Source: JBAXTE01 sp037130365 | GTDB lineage: Bacteria; Bacteroidota; Bacteroidia; Bacteroidales; WCHB1-69 | NCBI GenBank assembly: GCA_037130365.1 | Contig: JBAXTE010000018.1 | Location: forward strand, 1-64,000 | Length of the DNA: 64,000 nt | Direction: 5' to 3' | Position numbers and translations under genes: made by a program | Notes under the pieces: model-generated | Told to the model about the DNA's origin: nothing | Seen by the model: only the letters and a program-made list of their open reading frames with translations | Database searches by the model: none | Part shown: piece by piece, positions 53,115-62,611 of the stretch | How the letters are laid out: every line of letters starts with the position of its first letter | Position numbering within the stretch: position 1 is the first letter of the stretch

Positions 53115-54089
53115 ATGAAACACGCTATAAACATTATCATTTTCTTCAGTTTAGTTGTACTTTCATGTGCTACTAAAGCGCAAGCACCCGACTCCGTAGT
53201 TATATTAAAAAGTGAATCGGATACAATCCAAGATTTTACAAAATGGGCGAATAAAGGAGTTATTGGGTTTTTCCCTTTACATTTGCAACCTGGATTTAAT
53301 GGGCTTTTAAATTATGGTGTTGGGATACAAATTGTATTTGCTCTTCCTAAATGGGTTACTTTTAGAGGCAAAGCAATTTACAACATTTATGAAGGAGACA
53401 GAGCTTTGTGGCGAGATAAAGTATACACTAATGCCGACGAAGTTCAAAAAGGATCATGGGCAGAAGGAGGTATTGATCTCAATTTTTTCGACTTTAAAAA
53501 CAAATCTGCATATACAATTATTGATTCCACCGAAAATTTTGCTGATATAGAATTTATTCAGCGTGAGTATAGGAAAGGCACTTATACTGACCGCTCAATT
53601 ACTTTATCACAACAAATTTATGGAAATTATTACCATCCATCCTCATTTTTATACCGTCCAGCATTGCGAGCAGGAATGTTACAATATAAATATGTTTATG
53701 TTGATGAATCCGCAAATCCAAATAAGTTGGTTGCAAATGTATTTATTAATGGATTTTATGGTGGATTAAGTTTTTCAAAAATTGGATTAGGGAAACCATT
53801 TTTTCTTACAATGTATGCGGATATAATTTACAAACTCTCTATAAAAGTCTCTCCCGACCTAGGGGATGTATATAAAAATCAATCAATACCAAACCAAATT
53901 GGATATCGAGCTGGTGTAAATGGTGGTTCAAATTGGCTTGGTGGTTTGGTGGAATTTGGAATGGCACCAGGCTTAGAAAAAATGGAAACTTACTTAAAAG
54001 TTGGTTTGATTCTAAACTATCATTTGATACCAAAAAGAAAAAAACTTCCAGTAAAAGAAGAACCTATTGAGCCAGAAGTAACTCAATAG
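53115..54089 (+). CDS. Secreted hypothetical protein, possible outer-membrane barrel
   Basis: 324 residues from the ATG at 53115 (the frame opens at 53034, but only this start gives a signal: AINIIIFFSLVVLSCATKAQ, with a possible lipobox LSC). The body alternates aromatic-rich strands: FFPLHLQPGFNGLLNYGVGIQIVFALPKW, FRGKAIYNIYEG, GGIDLNFFDF, FINGFYGGLSFSKIGLG and LKVGLILNYHLIPK. This pattern suggests a small outer-membrane beta barrel. The charged end (KRKKLPVKEEPIEPEV) would be on the periplasmic side. No named family is recognised. Confidence 0.75.
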   Translation: MKHAINIIIFFSLVVLSCATKAQAPDSVVILKSESDTIQDFTKWANKGVIGFFPLHLQPGFNGLLNYGVGIQIVFALPKWVTFRGKAIYNIYEGDRALWRDKVYTNADEVQKGSWAEGGIDLNFFDFKNKSAYTIIDSTENFADIEFIQREYRKGTYTDRSITLSQQIYGNYYHPSSFLYRPALRAGMLQYKYVYVDESANPNKLVANVFINGFYGGLSFSKIGLGKPFFLTMYADIIYKLSIKVSPDLGDVYKNQSIPNQIGYRAGVNGGSNWLGGLVEFGMAPGLEKMETYLKVGLILNYHLIPKRKKLPVKEEPIEPEVTQ

Positions 54090-54162
54090 AAAAAAAAATT
54101 GAGATAATAAATATAATTACCTAAACAAACGTATATTTGAATAATAATATTAAAAAAATACA

Positions 54163-55239
54163 ATGAAAAAAAATATTTTCCTATGCCTATTAATATTTGC
54201 AAGCAGCTTTGCTTTTGCTCAACAGACACTAACACGCGAGTATATGCCAAACGTAGACGACACCATCTTTTATAGAAGCATTTCAAATTCAACGGTTGAT
54301 TTTTCACCTACCGGGGCAGATTTTATGTGGGATTTTCGCAATCTAAATGGTCATACATGGGCTGCCGACACTTTTGTTGCAGTATTGTCTACTCCGTTAA
54401 CTTATAATGCTGTTTTCAACAATCAGTTTTTGTATCCTGCTCATAAAGCGACAATTGCATCACCACAAGCAGATATTACAATTCCACCGAGTACGTCAAT
54501 GAAGGATGTTTATTATTACTTTAAAGAAACCGATACTGCTTTTGCTCAAGTTGGGTTAGCTGCAAATGTAAGTGGTGCTCCATTGCCTGTTCGTTTCGAT
54601 AATATTGATTTTATGTATAAATTCCCAAGCACTATGGGTGATGTAGATTCTTGCTTTTCATCGTATCAAATTCAGATTCCTACTTTAGGTTTTTATTGCA
54701 AAAAACAAAATCGTGTGAACGAATATGATGGCTGGGGAACATTATACACCCCAATGGACACATTTGAAGTTTTAAGAATTAAAACAACCATTATTGCGCG
54801 TGACAGCATTTTTATCACCCAATATAATGTGCCATTTGCATTTAATACTACAACTATAGAGTACAAATGGTTTTCTCCAGGATATAGAAATCCAATAATG
54901 TATGCCACAGAAACTCAAGGACAAGGATCACCACGAAAATCGGTAAAATACCTTGATATCCCTGGCCTTTATACTTCAATAAAGCCAAAAGAAAATTCAA
55001 CCCGCATTTCGGTTACTCCAAATCCATTTCAAAATTCAATTAAGATTACTAACTCTAATAATATTTCAGCGGAATCAATTCGATTATTTAGCATTACAGG
55101 AACTCGTATCGCAATTCAAATTGAATCAATAGATGGGCAATCAATAAATATATCTACCGAAAATATTGCTAAAGGGTGCTACATTATAGAATTCAAAGAT
55201 AGCATCAGAGTTGAGCGAAAAGTTTTGGTAAAGGACTAA
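54163..55239 (+). CDS. T9SS-secreted protein of unknown function
   Basis: 358 residues with signal peptide (FLCLLIFASSFAFAQ). The N-terminal ~270 residues contain TVDFSPTGADFMWDFRNLNGHTW and VNEYDGWGTLYTPMDTFEVLRIKTTI, a beta-rich domain seen in many secreted Bacteroidota proteins of unknown role. The last ~75 residues are a T9SS sorting domain (ISVTPNPFQNSIKITNSN, KGCYIIEFKD). The product should be exported across the outer membrane by type IX secretion. It is monocistronic and ends just before the composite repeat element. Confidence 0.85.
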   Translation: MKKNIFLCLLIFASSFAFAQQTLTREYMPNVDDTIFYRSISNSTVDFSPTGADFMWDFRNLNGHTWAADTFVAVLSTPLTYNAVFNNQFLYPAHKATIASPQADITIPPSTSMKDVYYYFKETDTAFAQVGLAANVSGAPLPVRFDNIDFMYKFPSTMGDVDSCFSSYQIQIPTLGFYCKKQNRVNEYDGWGTLYTPMDTFEVLRIKTTIIARDSIFITQYNVPFAFNTTTIEYKWFSPGYRNPIMYATETQGQGSPRKSVKYLDIPGLYTSIKPKENSTRISVTPNPFQNSIKITNSNNISAESIRLFSITGTRIAIQIESIDGQSINISTENIAKGCYIIEFKDSIRVERKVLVKD

Positions 55240-55250
55240 TATTGTATTTC

Positions 55251-55638
55251 GGCCAAAAATGCCGCCGTTGTCGCAAAAGCGCTAAAAAAGAAACAGTTTT
55301 GCTAAAATCGAAGAGCTCCTTCTTTTGTAAATTTCATAGCTCAAAATTGTTATTTGAGTTTTAGAAATTATAATGACGATTTAGCAAATGTTTATCTTGA
55401 ATTTTGGATATTACAGATATTCTGGCGGTATTAGCCAAAATGATATTTCTGTATGACTGTATTCTATCATTCCTAGATAAGAATTTTGGCATAAAACTAG
55501 ATTTGCTTCGCAACAATTTTTCCGCCAAAATCTCTATTTCGAGCCATTATAACCCCGTGCACTTCGGCAAGCTCAGTGACCGGCACGGGGTTATAAATAT
55601 TTGATCACGCCAAATCGTGACAGGCTCTTACAGCGCCA
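55251..55638. repeat. Composite hairpin element, copy B
   Basis: Module X appears in reverse complement (55251-55321, starting GGCCAAAAATGCCGCCG). Module Y (55484-55531) is in the same orientation as in copy A, with TTTTGGC/GCCAAAA ends. Then a perfect 14-bp stem TTATAACCCCGTGC/GCACGGGGTTATAA (55547-55560, 55583-55596) has a 22-base loop in which the GTT loop of copy A is replaced by CTTCGGCAAGCTCAGTGACC-type sequence. A CAGCGCC end follows. No gene lies in 55240-55921. Confidence 0.75.
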
Positions 55639-55877
55639 CAAAAAAACATTTTGAAACTTTATCAGAATAAACACATTCGCTCAGTCTTGTCCTGACAGCA
55701 ATCGGGATTTTGCATTCTGAAGTTTATCCTGCAAGGGGGTATGCCAAGACAAAAGAATCGAATAAAAATTTAAGAGATATTTGAAATTTTTATTCTAAAA
55801 AAGTCGATTTAAAAATATCGAATGTTACACTTCTACCCCTACTTTTCAAGGTTACTAAACATAATTACAGGACAAAT

Positions 55878-55902
55878 AAAAAAGGGCTAAAAGCCCTTTT
55901 TT
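55878..55902 (-). terminator. Terminator of atpDC
   Basis: AAAAAAGGGCT (55878-55888) and AGCCCTTTTTT (55892-55902) pair perfectly around AAA. It lies 20 bases after the atpC stop on the minus strand and is symmetrical, so it could act in both directions. Confidence 0.85.
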
Positions 55903-55921
55903 ATCATTATATACATTGTTG

Positions 55922-56158
55922 TTATTCTGCCAAAATAAGTAATTTGTTTTTCACAACTTCAACCACACCACCTTTAATATCGAAAAAATGGGTTTCGTTT
56001 TGCAAATCAATAATTTTAATTCTCCCCTTTTTTAGTACTGAGATCAGCGGAGCATGCATGTTGAGAATTTCAAACAATCCATCTACGCCAGGAAGTTGAA
56101 CTAATGAAGCAGTTCCGCTATAGATAGTCGTATCGGGTGTTACAATTTCGAGATCCAT
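55922..56158 (-). CDS. atpC: ATP synthase epsilon subunit, short form
   Basis: 78 residues. It contains only the N-terminal beta-sandwich: LEIVTPDTTIYSGTASLVQLPGVDGLFEILNMHAPLISVLKKGRIKI, then FDIKGGVVEVVKNKLLILAE. The C-terminal helical hairpin of the longer E. coli type is missing, as is common in Bacteroidota. Epsilon links the catalytic head to the rotor and can inhibit ATP hydrolysis. It follows atpD after 21 bases. Confidence 0.94.
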   Translation of the reverse strand: MDLEIVTPDTTIYSGTASLVQLPGVDGLFEILNMHAPLISVLKKGRIKIIDLQNETHFFDIKGGVVEVVKNKLLILAE

Positions 56159-56179
56159 GATTACAATTCGTTAGGTTGA

Positions 56180-57688
56180 TTATTTATTAGCTTCTAGCAT
56201 TTTCTTTCCTTTTTCGATTGCATCATCGATGGTTCCAACAAGGTTAAAGGCAGCTTCTGGATATTGATCAACTTCTCCATCCATAATCATATTAAACCCT
56301 TTGATAGTCTCTTCAATACTCACAAAAACGCCAGGAATACCCGTAAACTGCTCAGCAACATGGAACGGTTGCGATAAAAATCGTTGTACTCGACGTGCAC
56401 GGTGAACAGCTAATTTATCTTCATCAGAAAGTTCATCAAGACCAAGAATTGCAATAATATCCTGAAGTTCTTTATATCGTTGAAGTAACTCTTTAACTCT
56501 TTGTGCTGTTTTGTAGTGGTGTTCACCCACGATATCAGGTGATAAAATTCGAGATGTTGAATCTAATGGATCAACTGCTGGATAAATTCCTAACTCAGAA
56601 ATTTTTCTATTTAATACCGTAGTTGCATCTAAGTGAGAAAAGGTAGTAGCAGGAGCTGGATCTGTTAAGTCATCAGCAGGAACATAAATTGCTTGTACCG
56701 AAGTAATTGATCCTCGTTTTGTCGATGTAATACGTTCTTGTAAAATTCCCATTTCCGAAGCTAAAGTTGGTTGATATCCTACTGCAGAAGGCATACGACC
56801 TAATAATGCAGAAACTTCAGAACCAGCTTGAGTAAAACGGAATATATTATCAATAAAAAATAGGATATCTCGGCCACCTGATTTTTCGTCACCATCACGG
56901 TAATATTCAGCTAATGTTAATCCAGATAATGCAACACGAGCACGTGCTCCTGGTGGCTCATTCATCTGTCCAAAAACTAAGGTTGCTTGAGATTTTGCTA
57001 ATTCATCTTTATCAACTAATGATAAATCCCACTCTCCTTTTTCCATACTTTCTTCAAAAGCTTTTCCATAACGGATAACTCCTGATTCAATCATTTCTCG
57101 TAAAAGGTCATTTCCTTCACGAGTACGCTCACCCACACCAGCAAAAACTGACATTCCAGCATAACTTTTGGCAATATTGTTTATCATTTCCATGATAAGA
57201 ACCGTTTTACCAACACCAGCACCACCAAATAAACCAATTTTACCACCCTTCATGTATGGTTCAATTAAATCGATAACTTTAATACCAGTAAATAGAACTT
57301 CTTTTGATGTGCTTAAATTTTCAAATGTTGGAGGTTCTCTATGTATAGGGTATTTGCCTTCGGCTTTTACTTGAGGCATTCCATCAATAGTTTTACCAAT
57401 TACATTAAATAATCTGCCATTGATATCAGGACCAACTGGCATTGATATAGGCTCTCCCATTGCTTCAACGGTCATTCCTCTTTGCAAACCATCCGTAGAA
57501 TCCATAGCAATTGCCCTTACTGTGTTTTCACCAATGTCTTGTTGACATTCAAACACTAAAATATCTCCATTTTCTTTCTTAAAATGAAGTGCATCATAAA
57601 TGTTGGGAAGCTTTTCACCTTCATCAAAGGTTACGTCCACAACAGCACCAATTACTTGAGAGATTTTTCCAACGCTTCGAGTTGACAT
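56180..57688 (-). CDS. atpD: ATP synthase beta subunit
   Basis: 502 residues from the ATG at 57688 (the frame opens at 57778, but the family starts MSTRSVGKISQVIGAVVDVTF). Walker A GGAGVGKTVL lies near residue 160. The sequence also has FAGVGERTREGNDL, the Walker B segment ILFFIDNIFRFTQAGSEVSALLGRMPSAVGYQPTL, and DPLDSTSRIL. It is the catalytic subunit of F1. The pair atpD-atpC is alone here, with the remaining ATP synthase genes elsewhere, an arrangement found in many Bacteroidota. Confidence 0.98.
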   Translation of the reverse strand: MSTRSVGKISQVIGAVVDVTFDEGEKLPNIYDALHFKKENGDILVFECQQDIGENTVRAIAMDSTDGLQRGMTVEAMGEPISMPVGPDINGRLFNVIGKTIDGMPQVKAEGKYPIHREPPTFENLSTSKEVLFTGIKVIDLIEPYMKGGKIGLFGGAGVGKTVLIMEMINNIAKSYAGMSVFAGVGERTREGNDLLREMIESGVIRYGKAFEESMEKGEWDLSLVDKDELAKSQATLVFGQMNEPPGARARVALSGLTLAEYYRDGDEKSGGRDILFFIDNIFRFTQAGSEVSALLGRMPSAVGYQPTLASEMGILQERITSTKRGSITSVQAIYVPADDLTDPAPATTFSHLDATTVLNRKISELGIYPAVDPLDSTSRILSPDIVGEHHYKTAQRVKELLQRYKELQDIIAILGLDELSDEDKLAVHRARRVQRFLSQPFHVAEQFTGIPGVFVSIEETIKGFNMIMDGEVDQYPEAAFNLVGTIDDAIEKGKKMLEANK

Positions 57689-57850
57689 ACTTTTATATAT
57701 TATGTTGTTTATTTCAAAATGTGTTATTTCGCCTCCAAAATAAATCATTTTATTCTGAATAAACAATAGTTCTCGCATTTTTTTTTACTTTTGATAAGAA
57801 ATTCAGGCCGATTGATTTCCATTTGTAATAAATATTTAGCTTAACTACTT

Positions 57851-58318
57851 ATGATTGAGAATGATAAAAAAAAGGTTGAACTTATGATAGAAACTGGTGA
57901 TATGGATAAATATTTTCGTACATATCAAAAATATTATTCAATTTCTGGAATTATTGTGGATGGAAATAAAATTGGTAGGACAATTGGTTTTCCAACAGCA
58001 AATATTCTTCCCGACCAGAATGTTCAAATACCTTTGATTGGTGTTTATGCCGTTTATGTGAGAATAATGGATCAATTACATAAAGGAATGCTAAATATTG
58101 GAGTAAGACCAACATTTAATCTTTCGGAAATAACACTTGAAGTTCATCTTTTTGATTTTGATCAATTGGTTTATAATCAGCAAATTTCGGTATATTTTGT
58201 TGCACGTGTTCGCGATGAAATTAAATTCGAATCGAAGGAATTACTCATTCAACAACTTCAATCAGACAAAAATTCAATTATCGAAATTCTCAAAATTTCA
58301 CAAGCACCGAAGGAATGA
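57851..58318 (+). CDS. Stand-alone riboflavin kinase (RibF C-terminal half)
   Basis: 155 residues. Residues ~28-150 match the riboflavin kinase domain: YSISGIIVDGNKIGRTIGFPTANI (nucleotide and flavin site with the PTAN motif), GVYAVYVR, MLNIGVRPTF, and EVHLFDFDQLVYNQQISVYFV. Most bacterial RibF proteins are fused to an FAD synthetase (nucleotidyltransferase) domain of ~180 residues, which is absent. The first 27 residues (KKVELMIETGDMDKYFRTYQ) look like the linker of the fused enzyme (IRxxLxxGDxxxAxxYLG). It should convert riboflavin to FMN. Divergent from atpD. Confidence 0.9.
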   Translation: MIENDKKKVELMIETGDMDKYFRTYQKYYSISGIIVDGNKIGRTIGFPTANILPDQNVQIPLIGVYAVYVRIMDQLHKGMLNIGVRPTFNLSEITLEVHLFDFDQLVYNQQISVYFVARVRDEIKFESKELLIQQLQSDKNSIIEILKISQAPKE

Positions 58319-58386
58319 TTTTTTTTCTTTAGTTTTCTTACGTTTATTATTTAGTCAATCCTTTGGTTATATTTTGTAACACACTA

Positions 58387-58437
58387 ATTATCAGCGCTTT
58401 GTCATTCCGAGCCAGTGCGAGGAATCTCGCTGATAAT
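58387..58437. repeat. Inverted repeat enclosing a dispersed GTCATTCCGAG-type word
   Basis: ATTATCAGCG (58387-58396) and CGCTGATAAT (58428-58437) are perfect 10-bp complements. The loop holds GTCATTCCGAGCCAGTGCG and AGGAATCTC, a word pattern typical of dispersed noncoding fragments. It lies in the 248-base gap after the riboflavin kinase gene. Confidence 0.6.
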
Positions 58438-58566
58438 CAATTGGTTACAATTTTTCTAGTTCATGAAATGAAAAATTTATCGAAGTATTAATTAGTATTC
58501 ATATAATTATTTACTTTTGTATTCGTTTGATCGTCATTCTTTCATCAAAAATAAATTTAGATATCG

Positions 58567-59178
58567 ATGTACCGAAAAAAAATACTTTATTTATTGATTA
58601 GTTTTTTTCTAGTTATCCAAACGCTAGAAGGCTATTCACAACCACTAGATTCAATTTCGTTAGCTGCGAAACCTATTTTTACATCGTTGGATGAAGCTTT
58701 AAAAACACCAAACGAAGTCTACAGATTGCATTTGCGAAAACAAAAATTAAAGAAACTCCCTATTGAAGTATTCAAATTCAACAATTTACAGGATTTAGAT
58801 ATTAGCAAAAATAAGCTAACAGAACTGCCAGCAGGGATTGAAAACTTACCAAATTTAGTATTTTTTGACGCCTCTTCAAACAATTTGACTACAATTCCAG
58901 CGGAAATTGGACAATGTATTTATCTTAAAAAACTAGTATTGAATAGAAATTATATTGAAGAATTACCAGCTTCTATGGCTAATCTAATTCATCTTGAATA
59001 TCTTGATTTATGGAGTAATTCAATCATAGAATTTCCTCAAGCAATGGATAAACTAGCCGAAACTCTCAAAGAATTAGACTTAAGGGTAATTAACATGAAT
59101 GATGAGCGGCAAGAAGCAATTCGGACTTTACTCCCAAAAACAACAATTTATTTCTCTCGAAGTTGTAATTGTAATTAA
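58567..59178 (+). CDS. Secreted leucine-rich repeat protein
   Basis: 203 residues with a signal peptide (ILYLLISFFLVIQTLEGYSQ). Five or so LRR units of ~23 residues follow: LHLRKQKLKKLPIEVFKFNN, LQDLDISKNKLTELPAGIENLPN, LVFFDASSNNLTTIPAEIGQCIY, LKKLVLNRNYIEELPASMANLIH and LEYLDLWSNSIIEFPQAMDKL. A C-terminal cap ends in YFSRSCNCN. LRRs mediate protein binding. Cellular location is periplasm or surface; the partner is unknown. Confidence 0.88.
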   Translation: MYRKKILYLLISFFLVIQTLEGYSQPLDSISLAAKPIFTSLDEALKTPNEVYRLHLRKQKLKKLPIEVFKFNNLQDLDISKNKLTELPAGIENLPNLVFFDASSNNLTTIPAEIGQCIYLKKLVLNRNYIEELPASMANLIHLEYLDLWSNSIIEFPQAMDKLAETLKELDLRVINMNDERQEAIRTLLPKTTIYFSRSCNCN

Positions 59179-59284
59179 AAACAGTTCATGAATAAGGTTC
59201 ACTTCTTACTAGAGCAAATAATAAATTTTCAGAATCCAAATTAAATGATTATATTTTTTTTATTCAATCTAAATAAAAATACAT

Positions 59285-59292
59285 TATCTTTG
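59285..59292 (+). promoter_or_regulatory. -7 box of the mrp-nfu operon
   Basis: TATCTTTG followed 20 bases later by the mrp ATG (59312). No clear TTG at the -33 position. Confidence 0.55.
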
Positions 59293-59311
59293 TAGTTCAA
59301 TTTTACCAACA

Positions 59312-60385
59312 ATGACTCACGTAACAACGGAACAAATATCAGATGCCCTTTCTCATGTCTTAGATCCCGATTTAAAACGAGATTTAATATCGTTACAGAT
59401 GATTGAGAACATCACAATTTCAAACTCAAATATCACTTTTGATTTAGTATTGACCACACCTGCTTGCCCATTAAAAAGCAAAATGGAATTGGATTGTAAA
59501 GAAGCAATTGCCAAATATGTTTCTCCAGATTTAAATGTAGCGGTAAAATTTTCTTCTCGAGTTAGAGATAATCAACAAATGCGTGAAATAAAATTGCCTG
59601 GAGTTAAAAATGTAATTGCGGTTGTTTCGGGTAAAGGCGGAGTTGGCAAGTCCACAATTGCGGCAAACTTAGCAGTTGCGTTAGCTCGTTTAGGTGCTAA
59701 AGTTGGGTTAATTGATGCAGATATTTATGGACCATCGATACCAATAATGTTTGGATTAGTAGATTATCACCCGCAAGCAGAGCAAGTTGGAGATAAAACA
59801 ACCATAATTCCTGCAGAAAAATATGGCGTTAAATTAATTTCTACTGGCTTTTTTATTGATCCAGATAAAGCCTTAGCATGGCGCGGCCCGATGGCATCAA
59901 ATGCATTACGTCAACTTTTTTCTGACACAAAATGGGGCGAACTCGATTATCTAATTTGCGATATGCCTCCCGGAACTGGCGACATTCATCTTACCTTAGT
60001 GCAAAGCTTAACTTTGTCGGGCGCAGTAGTAGTTGGAACACCTCAACAAGTGGCTGTTGCCGATGTAAAAAAAGCAGTTTCATTATTTTCGATGGACACG
60101 CTTACGGTGCCTATTCTGGGTATTGTAGAAAATATGGCTTACTTCACTCCTGCTGAACTTCCGAATAATAAATATTATATTTTTGGAAAAGATGGCTGTA
60201 AAAAACTTGCTGAATCACTAGACATTCCTTTGCTAGGACAAATTCCAATTGTTCAAAGTATTTCAGAATCTGGTGATGCCGGTAGACCTGTTGTCACCGA
60301 TGATGACTCTTTGGCTGGTAAAGCATTTACGCTTTTGGCTCAAAATGTTGCACAACAATTATCAATTAAAATGAATAACAATTAA
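59312..60385 (+). CDS. mrp: Mrp/ApbC P-loop NTPase, Fe-S cluster carrier
   Basis: 357 residues. The N-terminal DUF59/MIP18 domain (~1-85) has ISDALSHVLDPDLKRDLISL and TTPACPLKSKMELDC. The ParA/MinD-type NTPase follows, with the deviant Walker A GKGGVGKST at residues 107-115, then GLIDADIYGPSIPIMFG, DMPPGTGDIHLTLVQS and GIVENMAYF. The usual C-terminal CxxC of ApbC is not seen; the carrier site may use other cysteines (the family varies here). It loads Fe-S clusters onto target proteins. nfu follows after 33 bases, supporting that role. Confidence 0.95.
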   Translation: MTHVTTEQISDALSHVLDPDLKRDLISLQMIENITISNSNITFDLVLTTPACPLKSKMELDCKEAIAKYVSPDLNVAVKFSSRVRDNQQMREIKLPGVKNVIAVVSGKGGVGKSTIAANLAVALARLGAKVGLIDADIYGPSIPIMFGLVDYHPQAEQVGDKTTIIPAEKYGVKLISTGFFIDPDKALAWRGPMASNALRQLFSDTKWGELDYLICDMPPGTGDIHLTLVQSLTLSGAVVVGTPQQVAVADVKKAVSLFSMDTLTVPILGIVENMAYFTPAELPNNKYYIFGKDGCKKLAESLDIPLLGQIPIVQSISESGDAGRPVVTDDDSLAGKAFTLLAQNVAQQLSIKMNNN

Positions 60386-60418
60386 TATAATTTCAAAAAT
60401 CAAAATCAATAAAGTAAA

Positions 60419-60664
60419 ATGGAAAATTCATTACAAAACAAAGTAGAAGAGGTAATCAGTCAAATTAGACCATACTTACAAGCCGATGGTGGCGATATTC
60501 GTTTAGTGGAAATCACAGAAGAAAATATTGTTAAAGTTGAATTACAAGGTGCTTGCGGTTGCTGTCCTCACAGCGTGATGACTCTTAAAAATGGTGTGGA
60601 ACAAGCTATGATTAAAGCAATTCCAGAAATTAAAGCAGTTGAGGATATTAATATATCCTGCTAA
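60419..60664 (+). CDS. NifU C-terminal domain protein (Nfu-type Fe-S scaffold)
   Basis: 81 residues, a single Nfu domain. Motifs are QIRPYLQADGGDIRLVEI and LQGACGCCPHSVMTLKNGVEQ, where the CxxC cysteines bind the 4Fe-4S cluster. It works with the Mrp protein encoded upstream in cluster assembly and transfer. The terminator follows within 20 bases. Confidence 0.96.
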   Translation: MENSLQNKVEEVISQIRPYLQADGGDIRLVEITEENIVKVELQGACGCCPHSVMTLKNGVEQAMIKAIPEIKAVEDINISC

Positions 60665-60681
60665 TTTTTTCAAAATTCATC

Positions 60682-60721
60682 AAAAAACCACATTAAAATT
60701 CAACATTTAATGTGGTTTTTT
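60682..60721 (+). terminator. Terminator of mrp-nfu
   Basis: AAAAAACCACATTAAA (60682-60697) and TTTAATGTGGTTTTTT (60706-60721) are perfect 16-bp complements around an 8-base loop, followed by more T residues. Confidence 0.9.
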
Positions 60722-60926
60722 TTAATAGCTTTTGATATTAAATCTAAGTTAATATATCAAAACTGAACTAGGACTTTTTATCACAATAAATCTTGATTAT
60801 TTCTGTTTTATTCTTTTTAACTAAAAACATTTATAAATGTTTGTTGCATTAAACCATCCATCACAAGCTTCTTTCCATATTTTATCAAATCACCATTTGA
60901 GCTAACATATTAAATATCAACAACCA

Positions 60927-62180
60927 ATGAAAATAATTTCTTCAGCTGCTTTGCTAATTTTATTAATGTCGCTTTTTGATGTTAATGCTCAAACTCAAGA
61001 CACTACTAAAACTGATAGTATTAGAAAAGATGCAATTAATCTGTTCATCGATTGCAACTATTGTGATATTTCATATATTAAAAAACACATCAAATTTGTA
61101 AACTATGTTCGCGACACCAAAGAAGCCCATGTACATCTGATGGTTACAGCAAATCAAACCGGTAGCGGAGGAATTGAATATGGTTTGTTTTTTATTGGTC
61201 AAAATACATATAAAGGAATTAACGATACGTTGAAGCTAACTATGACTCCAAATTCTACCTCCGATGAAGTTAGGACGGCAATGACAAAGACAATTAAGAT
61301 CGGATTAATTAGATATGTATCAAAAACCCCACTAATCAATTATATTAACATTGACTATGAGCATCCTGAAAGTGAAAATGCACCTATAAAAGACAAATGG
61401 AATTCTTGGGTTTTTAGTTTGAGCTCAAGTGGTAATTATAATAGTCAATCGTCAAGTTCATCTTTTTATTTATCATCATCGGTAAGCGCCAGCCGCACTA
61501 CTGAGGCATCTAAGGTAAGTTTTAGTGCGGGTAACAATTTCAACGAACAGCGTTTTAAAATGGATAATGAAGAAATTATTGGAATTAACCGCTCCAATTA
61601 CTTCTCTCATTTATATGCAAAAAGCATTAGCCAACATTGGTCAATAGGAGAATATGCTAATGCAAGCACTTCTACATATTCAAATCTTAATTATGCCTTT
61701 AGTATTAAACCAGCCATTGAGTATAATATTTTCCCATATTCTCAGTATAATCGACGAAAATTATGTTTTAATTATTCCATTGGCGTGAATCATCATAATT
61801 ATATTGATACTACGATATATTTCAAGACAAAAGAGACTTATGGGAGTCAAAACTTATCGGTGTATTATCAAACCATTCAAAAGTGGGGCAACATCTATAT
61901 ATCCCTTGATGGGTCAACTTTTCTAAATGATTTTAAGAAAAACAGCATCAATATTTACTCCTCAATCGAATGGCGAATATTTAAAGGTTTTTCTATAAAT
62001 TATAGTATGTCTTATGGTTTTGTTCGAGATCAAATTGGACTTCCAAAAGGAGAAGCATCGCGCGATGATGTACTTTTGAGTTTAAAACAACTCCAAACCG
62101 ACTACACAATGTATGCATATTTTGGCCTCAGCTATACATTTGGCTCAATTTACAATAACGTGGTAAATCCTAGATTTTAA
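60927..62180 (+). CDS. Secreted protein with N-terminal domain and outer-membrane beta barrel
   Basis: 417 residues with signal peptide (LLILLMSLFDVNAQ). The N-terminal ~125 residues contain NLFIDCNYCDISYIKKHIKFVNYVRDTKEAHVHLMV, TGSGGIEYGLFFIGQ and IKIGLIRYVSKTPL, a pattern seen in a conserved Bacteroidota family of unknown function. From ~145 on, alternating strands and aromatic ends (WVFSLSSSGNYN, FYLSSSVSASRT, ISLDGSTFLNDF, MYAYFGLSYTFGS) indicate a barrel. The likely place is the outer membrane. It is monocistronic. Confidence 0.8.
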   Translation: MKIISSAALLILLMSLFDVNAQTQDTTKTDSIRKDAINLFIDCNYCDISYIKKHIKFVNYVRDTKEAHVHLMVTANQTGSGGIEYGLFFIGQNTYKGINDTLKLTMTPNSTSDEVRTAMTKTIKIGLIRYVSKTPLINYINIDYEHPESENAPIKDKWNSWVFSLSSSGNYNSQSSSSSFYLSSSVSASRTTEASKVSFSAGNNFNEQRFKMDNEEIIGINRSNYFSHLYAKSISQHWSIGEYANASTSTYSNLNYAFSIKPAIEYNIFPYSQYNRRKLCFNYSIGVNHHNYIDTTIYFKTKETYGSQNLSVYYQTIQKWGNIYISLDGSTFLNDFKKNSINIYSSIEWRIFKGFSINYSMSYGFVRDQIGLPKGEASRDDVLLSLKQLQTDYTMYAYFGLSYTFGSIYNNVVNPRF

Positions 62181-62477
62181 AGGGTGATGATTCAGTGTGA
62201 ATTAGTTATAAAAAATCTAGTGAACTAGTTTAAATAATGTCAAGAATTATAATTTATCTAAAGGATTTAGTAGTTTAGTAAAATAAAAAAACATTGTTGA
62301 TAATACCCAAAATAAAAAAAAAGAGTATCAAGCTGAAATTTCAATTAAAGAAGCACACTTTACTTATAAAGTTGTTGGGGTTAATAAAACGAATAATAAT
62401 TATTGAGATGTAAGTTTAAAAGTAATTTAATTTGTAACGCAAAAACATTATAAGCAAGTTTACAATAAAGCCTCAAA

Positions 62478-62611
62478 TTCACTAATTTTATTTGAAAATC
62501 ATTTTTATTATCTTTGAAAAAAGTCGGAGTAAATGAATCTAAGCACCACAAAAACCAATCAAAAACACTCGCCCTTCAGGCGATGCAGTGAGTTTTTCGA
62601 ACTGGTTGGGG
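62478..62611 (+). repeat. Direct repeat, copy 1 (134 bp) in gene-free region 62181-62810
   Basis: It is closely similar along its length to 63461-63593. It contains TATCTTTG (62509-62516), then GGAGTAAATGAATCTAAGCA with an ATG at 62533 that opens a 28-codon frame ending at 62619. The GGCGATGCAGTGAG word is inside. Upstream, a frame without ATG (AEISIKEAHFTYKVVGVNKT, ~62330-62406) may be a decayed gene piece. Confidence 0.8.

Noticed and set aside
57689..57850. Remnant of an FAD synthetase domain before the riboflavin kinase
   Set aside because: No frame here resembles the nucleotidyltransferase; the region is the divergent promoter area of atpD.
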